Origin: Desulfosporosinus youngiae DSM 17734 | GTDB taxonomy: Bacteria > Bacillota > Desulfitobacteriia > Desulfitobacteriales > Desulfitobacteriaceae | DNA length: 64,000 nt | Assembly: GCF_000244895.1 (NCBI RefSeq) | Contig: NZ_CM001441.1 | Location: 4,554,198 to 4,618,197, forward strand | Direction of reading: 5' to 3' | Shown here: positions 26,968-35,399 of the stretch, piece by piece | Position numbering within the stretch: the first letter of the stretch is position 1 | Layout of the letters: every line of letters starts with the position of its first letter | The notes under the pieces: model-generated | Seen by the model: only the letters and a program-made list of their open reading frames with translations | Databases searched by the model: none | What the model was told of the DNA's origin: nothing | Position numbers and translations under genes: made by a program

Positions 26968-28959
26968 TCACTTCTGACAGGTAATCACGCCCCACTCTTT
27001 ATCGTTGTGGTCTCGCATTGAGGCGCTGAACGATGTTCCGTCAGCGGAGAATACAAATTTTGCTCCCGCAATATTTGCCTCGCCTGTCGACCACCGCACA
27101 AAATAGCTGCCGTTGATGTAGGTGCTCCCGGTTTCATTATTTGAGCAGACGATTTTATAGTAAGAGCCGTCTCCAAAATCCTTTTCAAATGTGACTACAG
27201 TTGTCACATCAATATCCTTACCTGTTTCCGTAACATTCATGACCCCTGTATATGTTCCGGAATAGTCCACCTTATTGGTTTTTGTATTTAAAATGACCTC
27301 CATTTCGGTTTTTACAAAGGGTTTGAGCTTGGCACTCAAGGCAACCTTACCCTCTTCCAAGTCCTTTTCTGTTTTATAGAATTCCACCTTCATAGGGAAT
27401 CTCGCCGTTTCATGGGCACCCAGAGTGAACTTCATCTGTCCGTTTGCTTCGTCGTCAAGGCGGATGGTCCACTCTTTTGCCGTGGTTTTATCTGAAAGCG
27501 GGGCCAGTTTGACATATGCGTTGGCCCATTTTGCCTTCTCAGTGTCATAATCCTCCCTGAAGTTCAAGGTGTATACCCTATTTAGCAGTGCGGCAAGTTC
27601 TTTATACTCCTTTTCCCGCTGAGTTAGGGCATCAAAATACATATCCCGGCTCAGAGACTGGAACATAACCTGAAGGTAATCATAGATCTCAGCTTTGTAA
27701 TTGCTTGATATTTTATTGCGGTCGCTCTCCGACGGCCACGGATACTTGGACAGCTTGCCGTTCTTTTCATATGCGTCTATCCATGAATCCCAGTCGCTTG
27801 CTGCAACCTCCCAGTATTTGTTTACATAGTTGTCAATCTCGCTCTGCATTTTGTCGAGAGCTGTCTGCGGGGCGGATTTGTTTTCTTTGTTTATCTTCTT
27901 GAATAGATCGTACCAATCCTTGACACGGCGCTTGTTTTCGGGTCTTGCGTAATAGGCGTTGTACATATTTTTTGTGCTTTCATACTTGGTGTCGATGGCG
28001 AAATTCATCACATCGGTAAGCGCGATGTCAATCACTCCAACGCCCACATAGGCCACCTGAAATGAATCCAATAGATATTTTTTTGACGATGCCAAATTCA
28101 GCCCCAGATTCAACACGGTTTTCATTCCGCTGATCGACGTTTCTTTGCTTGTCAGTCCGTTGCTGTATGCGTCATACGCGAACTGGGTGCAGGAGGTCGC
28201 GATGCCCAAAACCGTCAACGCGTTGCCGAACGGTTCGGTGATCATATCGTCGTATGCGCCTCCAAGCGATACGAGAGTGGGGATATTTGTTTCAGCGAAC
28301 ATCGGCAGTGAGCTGTTTGCATTTAAAAACGCTGATATAACATCCTCTTGCCACGACACACCCTGCTCGGCGTAGGTTTTGAGCAGCTGCTCCGCTTGCT
28401 TTGTCGTCATGTAAGCGGCGTAGACGTTGACATCGGAAATGTATTCGCTGCGCTTTCCTGCGTTCGTGACCTTAAACACGCTATAGGTGGAGAGGTGGTC
28501 GGTGAGAATATGCACCTTGTTGGCTTCAGCGTCCACCGTATAAAGGACATCCTCCCATTGCTTTGTTTCTTCGTTTAGATACTTGCCGCAGACCGACAGA
28601 ATTTCCTCGTCGGCACTAAGTCCCGCGTCGTCATAAGGAATTGCAAGCTCTACAACCCCATCGGGCTGACCCGAGGACAGCGTAAAATCGTAGGCGTAGA
28701 TGTCAACATCACTGTCAACGGGAGTGGGCGTTACCTTTTGTATGGTAATCTTCTCACCAGTCTCCAACAGACAGCCGAAGTCCATTGCTGCGCCGTCCTT
28801 TGAGGCAACGGCCGTCTGGTTTTCCTCCACCGTAAAGGTTTCGGATTTCTGTGTGCCGGGAGTCTTAGCCTGATTACCAGAGCCGCAGCCGGAAAGCCCC
28901 GCCGTCAAAGACAGCAGCATGGTGATTGCCAGCAGGAAGGATAGTATTTTTCGTTTCAT
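26968..28959 (-). CDS. Large lipoprotein, paralogue of the 770-residue zinc-ribbon protein
   Basis: 663 residues with a lipoprotein signal (SLTAGLSGCGSG, lipidated Cys near 25). The mature part repeats the layout of the protein at 23855-26167: TFTVEENQTAVASKDG against TLQEGQTAVSTDSG, NEETKQWEDV against NRETGEWELV, DHLSTYSVF against DHLSEYCTV, then a long helical region and a beta C-terminus. It lacks the zinc ribbon and membrane helix and is anchored by lipid instead. Function unknown. Confidence 0.72.
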   Translation of the reverse strand: MKRKILSFLLAITMLLSLTAGLSGCGSGNQAKTPGTQKSETFTVEENQTAVASKDGAAMDFGCLLETGEKITIQKVTPTPVDSDVDIYAYDFTLSSGQPDGVVELAIPYDDAGLSADEEILSVCGKYLNEETKQWEDVLYTVDAEANKVHILTDHLSTYSVFKVTNAGKRSEYISDVNVYAAYMTTKQAEQLLKTYAEQGVSWQEDVISAFLNANSSLPMFAETNIPTLVSLGGAYDDMITEPFGNALTVLGIATSCTQFAYDAYSNGLTSKETSISGMKTVLNLGLNLASSKKYLLDSFQVAYVGVGVIDIALTDVMNFAIDTKYESTKNMYNAYYARPENKRRVKDWYDLFKKINKENKSAPQTALDKMQSEIDNYVNKYWEVAASDWDSWIDAYEKNGKLSKYPWPSESDRNKISSNYKAEIYDYLQVMFQSLSRDMYFDALTQREKEYKELAALLNRVYTLNFREDYDTEKAKWANAYVKLAPLSDKTTAKEWTIRLDDEANGQMKFTLGAHETARFPMKVEFYKTEKDLEEGKVALSAKLKPFVKTEMEVILNTKTNKVDYSGTYTGVMNVTETGKDIDVTTVVTFEKDFGDGSYYKIVCSNNETGSTYINGSYFVRWSTGEANIAGAKFVFSADGTSFSASMRDHNDKEWGVITCQK

Positions 28960-28981
28960 AACGATATCTCCTTTCGCACGC

Positions 28982-29542
28982 TTAGGCTATTGGAAGCTTA
29001 AATTTAACGGTATCGTACATGACGTTATATTTCATGATGATTTCTTTTTCGTCCGGTTTTAATTGGAACACCATCCAACCGCTATTCGTTTCACCGGGGT
29101 CGATCGCCTCCTCAAAATACATTCCTTCGGTTTCAAAATTCCATACATCTCTGTTGCGCGACTCGTCCGATAGCTCGGCGTCGTACTCTCCGTCTCGAAC
29201 GATGCAGAGCAGCGGATCCTTTGCAAACTGTATTTCATCAGAGATATTTTTTACAGTGGCATAAACTTTGACATAGACGGACCCCTCCACATATTTCTGG
29301 AGAATGCTCGAATCGTCAATAATTTCGATCTTGTCGATTGTAATCTCAATGCCGTCGACCTCTGCCGCCTCGCCGATGCCGTAATACTTGTTTTCATCCG
29401 CTCCCGCTTTACTGGAGGGAGTATTTCCCGATTCGGTGGGCGCGGAGCTTTCTGACGGTGATTTACCGCCGTTCTTTTCACCGCAAGCGGCGAAGGTGAG
29501 CATAAGTACCAATGATAAAAATATAATTAATGTCTTTTTCAT
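28982..29542 (-). CDS. DUF4352-like lipoprotein
   Basis: 186 residues: lipobox FAACGEKN (Cys 20), a Ser/Pro/Gly-rich linker, then an immunoglobulin-like domain resembling DUF4352 (GEAAEVDGIEITIDKIEI, VKVYATVKNISDE, DPGETNSGWMVF). Such domains occur on Firmicute surface lipoproteins and bind unknown ligands. Same operon orientation and spacing as its neighbours. Confidence 0.7.
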   Translation of the reverse strand: MKKTLIIFLSLVLMLTFAACGEKNGGKSPSESSAPTESGNTPSSKAGADENKYYGIGEAAEVDGIEITIDKIEIIDDSSILQKYVEGSVYVKVYATVKNISDEIQFAKDPLLCIVRDGEYDAELSDESRNRDVWNFETEGMYFEEAIDPGETNSGWMVFQLKPDEKEIIMKYNVMYDTVKFKLPIA

Positions 29543-29586
29543 AAGATTACCTCCTAAAATTCTTGTTATAGCAAGCCAACTTCCAG

Positions 29587-30078
29587 TCAGTCGATCTTGT
29601 ATCCTTCATACCGGGGTCCATCTTTTGTTTCGCCTTTAAATAATATAGTCGTTTCACCGTTTACCTTTGTACTCCCATCCTCAAGGATAAAAGTATATTT
29701 TGAATCTATTGTGATTTCACTGTCTTCATGGGGAATCTTTTGAACATATGAAGCTGTTCCCGAAGCCGGATCATAGGATAATTCAAAAGGTTCTTCACCT
29801 TTAGCATCGCTGGATGCCACCAATTTATTTTCGTTCTTTGTGAACACGACAGTATGCTGCTGTTCTTTGCCGTCATAATAGGTGTTCATAGAATACGTCC
29901 CGGCGACATCGTCAAGGGAAAGCCCGGCCTTTCCTTTTTCCTCTTCGCCGGAAGGGGCATTGCTTGCTTCAGCCGGAGCAGAACCTTGAGCTTGCGATCC
30001 TCCTTCTCTTTTCTCACCGCAGGCGGCGAGAGTGAAAATCATTATAAACACCAGAAATAAAACCATAAGCTTTTTCAC
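29587..30078 (-). CDS. Small lipoprotein
   Basis: 163 residues: lipobox TLAACGEKR (Cys 20), low-complexity linker, then a small beta domain (AGTYSMNTYYDGKEQQHTVV, ILFKGETKDG). The N-terminal 30 residues are nearly the same as in the preceding lipoprotein, suggesting duplication of the export module. Resembles generic lipocalin-like domains but no family can be named with confidence. Confidence 0.65.
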   Translation of the reverse strand: MKKLMVLFLVFIMIFTLAACGEKREGGSQAQGSAPAEASNAPSGEEEKGKAGLSLDDVAGTYSMNTYYDGKEQQHTVVFTKNENKLVASSDAKGEEPFELSYDPASGTASYVQKIPHEDSEITIDSKYTFILEDGSTKVNGETTILFKGETKDGPRYEGYKID

Positions 30079-30091
30079 GATACTACCTCCA

Positions 30092-31981
30092 TCATTTGTT
30101 CTCTCCGTTCAGGTTATCCCCAACGGTTCCTGTGACGTTTTTTTCAAAGCCGACTTCGCCAAGCTTCCCGGCGGTTTCTGCCACCTTTTTTATCGTGCTG
30201 TCTTTGCCAAGCATCTCGCCGTAGGTACCGCCGACGGCATCGCCGTAGGCATCACCGACTGCGCCACTGGCTGCGTTAAAGGTCCCCTTCACTGTGCCCT
30301 TTACCAATGCGTCGGTCAAATCCTCGCCGTCGTTGACAGCCTCTGCAACCTCGCCCGCAACCGTGCCGCCGAAGGATACGCCCGCCTTGCCGATACCGCC
30401 TTTCATCATGGTGGTTGCGGCTTCGGTGCCGCCCTTGATTGCACCCTCTGTAAAGGAGCCCCAGCTTGCACCCTTTTCCATCATGGTGGAGCCGACATTT
30501 TTGATTCCCTTATAGGTGGCGGACACAGTCTTTCCGCCTGGAACTACCGCTTCGCCCGCAGCCATCGTGTAATCGGCAATATCCACGGTAGCTTCGAGAA
30601 TATCGACAGCTGTGTCTCGCCGCTGGGCGTAATCGTTCATCTTCTGACGATACTCCTCGTCTCTTTCCATGCGTCGTTTAAGCTCATCTATAACCTGCTT
30701 TTCGCTGGCGCCGCTCATGCCAAGGTCGGTGGCAACGCGCTCAACCTTCTCCTTGCGGCTTCGCTCCTGCCGCTCACGCTGCAAGTCCTTCTCAAGCTGA
30801 CGGCTCTCATCACTGCGCTCTTGGTTGCGCTGAGAATCCTCGCTGACATTTTGCCTGAACTGCGCTTCATCCTGCCCGATGGTCTTTGCATTATCCGCGC
30901 GGTGCTCAAGCTGTTCGGAAAGCTCCTCGGGGGTATAGGTAGCACCGCTGACGGGGTCGGTATAGGTGCCGTCGCCGTTTTGGACAAAGGTGCGCTTCTG
31001 CCCGTTTACAGGGTCGGTTGCCTCAATATCTCCGTCGCCGTCAAAGCGCAGCCATCGGCTCAGACCGCTGCCCGAAGGTACGGGAGCGGGTGCGCCGCCT
31101 GTCCCCACGGGCACAGTCGGGATGAAGCCGCCCGTATTCCCAAACAGAATGGACAGCAAAATCGCAAGAATGCTGATGGTAATGGTGGCCAACGGTCCGG
31201 CATGGTCGGCGTCTTTTGCGCTATTGCCACCAAAATTATATCGGAAGCCCCAGCCTCCGTCCTCCGGTTTGTAATATTCCCACTTTCCCTTAGCTCCTGC
31301 GTTTTGTGTAGAGTCGGTATCCTCTATTGGATATGGGTCGGAAAATCCAACTGTCTCCATATCAAAAGTCCATTCGTCGTCGTATGAATGTTCATTTGTT
31401 GTGCTCCCCCCCTCCACATCGTAAATTGTCTCGGTTCTGGTACAATGAAATTTTAGTTTGAATAAAATATGATGCTCCAATTCCTCATCGTCATAGCTCG
31501 TTGTCTCAAGAGAGCCTTCATAAGGAACCATTCTAAATTTACTGACGTTGGAATAGTTTTCCGAGACCGAAGGTGTCAGCACGGTATAGACAATCTCATC
31601 CGGCACTGAAAATTTCCCTACAATCCATCTGCTATCTGTCGCACCGAATTTGCGCTCCATTTCTTTATCTATCCTGTAATTAGCCCTTCCCTCAACGTGG
31701 AATGCTGTTATCGAATGGTTGTCGCCATAACCGCGCATATCCGATACGGTGTTGGCAGGATATTCAAAATAGAACCGCCCGTCTTCGTGGGATTTAATGG
31801 TGATTTTTTCCGGTTCCAATTCACCGGAATCACTGAACAATTGTTTTGTTATTGTCATAGTTTCCGGCAATGCGATAGGCTCTTCGATTATTTCTTCTGC
31901 CATGGCTGTTATGGGGAAAAGCAGCACACAACAAAGCGCCACGAATAAAATTGCGGAGAGTTTTTTTCCTATCTTTTTCAT
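30092..31981 (-). CDS. Exported protein with coiled-coil and Ala/Gly-rich C-terminal module
   Basis: 629 residues: signal peptide (1-27, ending AMA), an exported beta-rich domain (about 30-260), a membrane helix (ITISILAILLSILFGN, about 290-310), then a cytoplasm-facing or second-compartment part: DGTYTDPVSGATYTPEEL, a strongly charged coiled coil (about 400-490) and a Gly/Ala-rich helical end (GKTVSATYKGIKNVGS). That C-terminal style recalls pre-toxin regions of secreted polymorphic toxins, but no toxin domain is seen. ATG overlaps the upstream stop by four bases. Confidence 0.68.
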   Translation of the reverse strand: MKKIGKKLSAILFVALCCVLLFPITAMAEEIIEEPIALPETMTITKQLFSDSGELEPEKITIKSHEDGRFYFEYPANTVSDMRGYGDNHSITAFHVEGRANYRIDKEMERKFGATDSRWIVGKFSVPDEIVYTVLTPSVSENYSNVSKFRMVPYEGSLETTSYDDEELEHHILFKLKFHCTRTETIYDVEGGSTTNEHSYDDEWTFDMETVGFSDPYPIEDTDSTQNAGAKGKWEYYKPEDGGWGFRYNFGGNSAKDADHAGPLATITISILAILLSILFGNTGGFIPTVPVGTGGAPAPVPSGSGLSRWLRFDGDGDIEATDPVNGQKRTFVQNGDGTYTDPVSGATYTPEELSEQLEHRADNAKTIGQDEAQFRQNVSEDSQRNQERSDESRQLEKDLQRERQERSRKEKVERVATDLGMSGASEKQVIDELKRRMERDEEYRQKMNDYAQRRDTAVDILEATVDIADYTMAAGEAVVPGGKTVSATYKGIKNVGSTMMEKGASWGSFTEGAIKGGTEAATTMMKGGIGKAGVSFGGTVAGEVAEAVNDGEDLTDALVKGTVKGTFNAASGAVGDAYGDAVGGTYGEMLGKDSTIKKVAETAGKLGEVGFEKNVTGTVGDNLNGENK

Positions 31982-32928
31982 GCCACAGCCACCTCCTTTT
32001 TGCCTTTTGAGACAATGACGAATATCAAAGCAGCAATTAGCAGCACCGTTCCCAGCCACGCACACCAGCGCAGACCCATAGCCGATAGAGCCACGCCAAG
32101 GGCAAAGCCCAGCGTCATGCCGCTTATACAGCGCGTGACTCCTATGTAGGACGGCGTTCTGCCCTTGGAAAGACTGTTTGCAGCCGAAAAAGCAAGCCCC
32201 CATAAAAACCCGCCCTGCTTACCGATGCCCTGCAGCAGCATTATAAAGGCGATAATGCCCACCATGCTGTTTTGCAGTGACTGGGTGCTATTCATGAAAG
32301 CGTAAAGGAGCAAAGAAGCGCCTACTCCGCCCAAAAGCGGGGCAACAGCAGTTATGCTCTTAACTGCAATCCCACTGAAAAAGCCCTTGATACCGCCGCC
32401 TATCCCCGAAAACGGCGCTTTTTTCTGGAACAGCGGCACAATGGCGGCGTTCAGAAAAGCAGCGACCGCCACCTTGCCTAAAATTCCGCCCACAGCGCCG
32501 AATACGCCGCCGAACATCCCGCCCTGTGCAAAGGTAAGGAAGCTGAGAATGCGTACCGGAAGCGGATTGATTCCGAAAGAACCCAGCAGCGCAAGCACCA
32601 GCCAGACAAGCCCCAACAGTGCGGTAGGGAGAATATGTTTGGGATTTTTCAGCACCGTCAACGACTGGCGGATATATGTAATGATGAATTTTCCCGCACC
32701 CATCGGACTGTGCTGTGGAGCATTACCCGAAGCCCGGTTTATCGGCGGCTTCTTCTTTGTACTGTTCATTGTTTTCGGAATTCCTTGCTCGGATTTTGCG
32801 GCCTGCGGTGGTGTCTCCGTACTTATTTGTGCAGATTCATTGCTTTGAAAAGCATTGGCTCCGCACTTTGCACAGAATTTCGCTCCCTCATTCAGAGCCG
32901 TGCCGCAGCTTGTGCAGAATTTACCCAT
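31978..32928 (-). CDS. Zinc-ribbon membrane protein
   Basis: 316 residues: N-terminal zinc ribbon (FCTSCGTAL and FCAKCGANAF; Cys 5, 8, 19, 22), Ser/Pro-rich linker, then about six membrane helices separated by Gly-rich loops (GGGIKGFFSG). The start at 32928 is chosen because it gives the canonical MGKFC ribbon start, as in the 770-residue protein (MGKYC). Coupled to the next gene by an ATGA overlap. Confidence 0.7.
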   Translation of the reverse strand: MGKFCTSCGTALNEGAKFCAKCGANAFQSNESAQISTETPPQAAKSEQGIPKTMNSTKKKPPINRASGNAPQHSPMGAGKFIITYIRQSLTVLKNPKHILPTALLGLVWLVLALLGSFGINPLPVRILSFLTFAQGGMFGGVFGAVGGILGKVAVAAFLNAAIVPLFQKKAPFSGIGGGIKGFFSGIAVKSITAVAPLLGGVGASLLLYAFMNSTQSLQNSMVGIIAFIMLLQGIGKQGGFLWGLAFSAANSLSKGRTPSYIGVTRCISGMTLGFALGVALSAMGLRWCAWLGTVLLIAALIFVIVSKGKKEVAVA

Positions 32929-32969
32929 AATACTCACTCCTCTTTCATTAATCACTCGCTTTTGCCGCG

Positions 32970-33479
32970 TTACCATCCGGTGATGTCTGCCGTTACGCCG
33001 GTTTCACGAAGCAGCTTTTGTGCGGCATCCAGTACCGCCTGCTTTTGAGTCATTCCGTGCAGCAGCTCTACCCGCATGGTCTGATCCTTATCGCCAAAGG
33101 TAAGGTACATCCGCTCCTTATCAATTTGAACGGCGCTCAGGCGCACGCCATGTACCCCGTCGAGACCCCATCGGTAGATTCTGCTGCCAATTAACACACC
33201 AAAGGTAGATACTACAGTTTCCTCGGTGTCTTTTTTTATTTGGCGGCCCGGTATGGAGATAAGAGCCGATGGCACTGCGAGGATGCGATTATCCCAAATG
33301 AGTGTTGCGTCATAGAGCAGACGGCTCTGCCTCACCAATAACACGAGAGAGATAAGGCTGATCGATCCAAAGACGAAAACCGCTTCTAACATGAATGCCA
33401 TGCCGAGCCACACCGCCAAACAAATACTGGCTGCGAACAATAAAGCATATCCATTACGTCGTTTGCGGATTAATTTCAT
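32970..33479 (-). CDS. Two-helix membrane protein, first gene of the zinc-ribbon operon
   Basis: 169 residues: basic start (MKLIRKRRNGY), two adjacent membrane helices (about 10-50) and a cytoplasmic PH-like beta domain (IPGRQIKKDTEETVVSTFGVLIGSRIYRW). The C-terminus holds a short helix. Start 33479 has GGAGGAGGG upstream, though spacing is long; the frame is open to 33533. Preceded by the terminator of the LuxR-type gene, so the operon should have its own promoter in 33480-33555; I could not define one. Confidence 0.62.
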   Translation of the reverse strand: MKLIRKRRNGYALLFAASICLAVWLGMAFMLEAVFVFGSISLISLVLLVRQSRLLYDATLIWDNRILAVPSALISIPGRQIKKDTEETVVSTFGVLIGSRIYRWGLDGVHGVRLSAVQIDKERMYLTFGDKDQTMRVELLHGMTQKQAVLDAAQKLLRETGVTADITGW

Positions 33480-33554
33480 TTGCACCAACCCTCCTCCAGT
33501 ATTCATTTTAGGGAAGGATGCCTCAAAAAGCATCGTTCGAAAGGGTGAATTTAC

Positions 33555-33588
33555 AGAAAAAAGCCTCTCACCCTTTTGGGTGAGAGGC
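33555..33588 (-). terminator. Intrinsic terminator after the LuxR-type regulator gene
   Basis: GCCTCTCACCC (33563-33573) and GGTGAGAGGC form a near-perfect hairpin with a four-base loop; on the minus strand it is followed by TTTTTT. It separates the regulator gene from the zinc-ribbon operon. Confidence 0.88.
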
Positions 33589-33621
33589 CGGTTAAACCCA
33601 GTATTTATGCGGTTTTATGGT

Positions 33622-35034
33622 TCATCCAACCGTTTGGTTCTTCAGCAGGGTACTGATGAGCTCCGCACGGCTCCCTACATCGTATTTTGAAAAAATACTT
33701 CTTGCGTGTGTTTTAACGGTATTCTCACTGATGAACAAAGCCCCGGCAATCTCGCGGTTGGATTTTCCTGAAAGGATCAGCTGCAATACCTCCTGCTCCC
33801 GGACGGTCAGCGGGTCAAGAGTTTTAATTTGACGAACAATGTCCGTTTGCTGTGACTGACTCATATTGTCATAAGCGGCAAGGTAGGCATGGCTTTTCAG
33901 CAACAGAACAAGCTGATGGTTGAGGGGCGGCAGCATAACCAATGTAACGCATACCACCGTCAGGGCAATCACCGCCACCTCCGCACCGGGAAGCCCCATG
34001 GATGTCACAGCCATCCCCAAGACGCCTCCGCAAAGGACGCCGAATACATTGGCGGAAAGACCGATGCCAAAGGTTTGTGCCGGGTTATCGCTATAATCCA
34101 GCATTTCTCCAAGGATGCTCCACCAAAACAGATCGAAAATACCGCAAGCACCGAGCATCAGCGTATCCACAATCAGATAGCCGGAGGTGTTTCGCCCTAA
34201 CAGCATAAAGCTGATGAACGCTCCCATAATCATTGCCATTCCGATATACAAAATTCTGGAACGCTTTGCTTTCATAGGCAGGTTGCGCATAATAGCAAGC
34301 ACCACGATATACGGCACTGCCCAATACCAACTCACCAGCCCTGTCAGATGCTCAAAAGCGGGGTTGATGACCTGATACATCAGTCCGGAATTAATTGTAA
34401 TGATAAAGACAAAAAGACACAGCAATATTAGCGGGTTTTTAATGCCGCCATTCGTCTTATTTTTAAATGTTTTGTTTTGCTCATTCTCCTGCTCCAACGG
34501 CAGCATCCAAATAAAAACCATGCCAAGAACAAGACAAAGCATAGAAAGACCCAGCCCGATAAAGGGCGATCGGTTCATGGCAACCACGTTGACCGCAATC
34601 ATCAATAGGTTGGAGCAAATCAGAACGTCGGCGCAGGACTTGATACGCTCGTTTTTGGGCGTAAAGGCTCTGAGAAAATATCCCCATGCCGCCACCGCGC
34701 AGCCGCTGGCATACCCGCCGATAATCAGGCCGCCGGCCCATAAAGCGGAGGGAGTAAAAAAGAAGGGGATGGTGACGGCTAAGCATACGACCATTGAGCC
34801 CATCATCATGCTTTTGGCTGCCGCCTGGGTTTTGACAAACAGGCCGCAGGTGAAAAGCCCTGTAAAATGTGCGATAATCGCAGCCAGTATGTAATGGCCG
34901 GCGTCTGTTCCACGCAGATCCAACAGACTATACAGCACCTGTCCCTCAAACTGGAAGGACAGAATATAGGCAAAGAGAAATGAAAATCCGGCAACAGAAA
35001 GCCTGCGGGCACTTAAAGATTTAAGTCCGTTCAT
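33622..35034 (-). CDS. Membrane-bound LuxR-type regulator (MFS-like 12-TM plus HTH)
   Basis: 470 residues. Residues 1-390 contain about twelve hydrophobic helices in the layout of a major facilitator transporter; residues about 405-465 form a LuxR/FixJ HTH (LTVREQEVLQLILSGKSNREIA, then ISENTVKTHARSIFSKY). Such one-piece membrane regulators are known in Actinobacteria and Firmicutes. It lies directly upstream of the zinc-ribbon operon and is the obvious candidate controller. Overlaps the excisionase-like gene by four bases (ATGA). Confidence 0.85.
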   Translation of the reverse strand: MNGLKSLSARRLSVAGFSFLFAYILSFQFEGQVLYSLLDLRGTDAGHYILAAIIAHFTGLFTCGLFVKTQAAAKSMMMGSMVVCLAVTIPFFFTPSALWAGGLIIGGYASGCAVAAWGYFLRAFTPKNERIKSCADVLICSNLLMIAVNVVAMNRSPFIGLGLSMLCLVLGMVFIWMLPLEQENEQNKTFKNKTNGGIKNPLILLCLFVFIITINSGLMYQVINPAFEHLTGLVSWYWAVPYIVVLAIMRNLPMKAKRSRILYIGMAMIMGAFISFMLLGRNTSGYLIVDTLMLGACGIFDLFWWSILGEMLDYSDNPAQTFGIGLSANVFGVLCGGVLGMAVTSMGLPGAEVAVIALTVVCVTLVMLPPLNHQLVLLLKSHAYLAAYDNMSQSQQTDIVRQIKTLDPLTVREQEVLQLILSGKSNREIAGALFISENTVKTHARSIFSKYDVGSRAELISTLLKNQTVG

Positions 35035-35240
35035 TTGATAACCTCCCGCTCATCGGAGGCTCCGCCTTTTTTAACCCATTCGTCAATGTCGGCAGTTTTG
35101 AAACGCCAGAGCTTTCCCACCTTGGATGCGGGCATACCCCGCTGTTCAATCCAACGCATGACCGTGTGGCGCTTCACGCCAAGATAATCGCAGACCTCTT
35201 GCAGGGATATCCATCTATCTTGAATGTTGTTTTCCGGCAT
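35031..35240 (-). CDS. Excisionase-like helix-turn-helix protein
   Basis: 69 residues from MPENNIQDRW; winged HTH of the excisionase/MerR-like DNA-binding family (LQEVCDYLGVKRHTVMRWIE, GKLWRFKTADIDEWVKKG). Start 35240 follows GAGGTG; the frame extends to 35300 without support. It could be a recombination directionality factor for the serine recombinase at 40153-41853 or a regulator; translational coupling to the LuxR-type gene favours a regulatory link. Confidence 0.75.
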   Translation of the reverse strand: MPENNIQDRWISLQEVCDYLGVKRHTVMRWIEQRGMPASKVGKLWRFKTADIDEWVKKGGASDEREVIK

Positions 35241-35399
35241 GTTAAGCACCTCGCTTTCTTTCAAAGGCATGCGATTGACCATATAATAATGGTACTCCAA
35301 ACAAGGTATGAAAGCAATCTCTATTGTAGCTTTATGTAGTATTTAGTTGTTTAGTGAATAGGATTTCTCAATAATTGCCCTGAAAACTTTGGTAAATTA

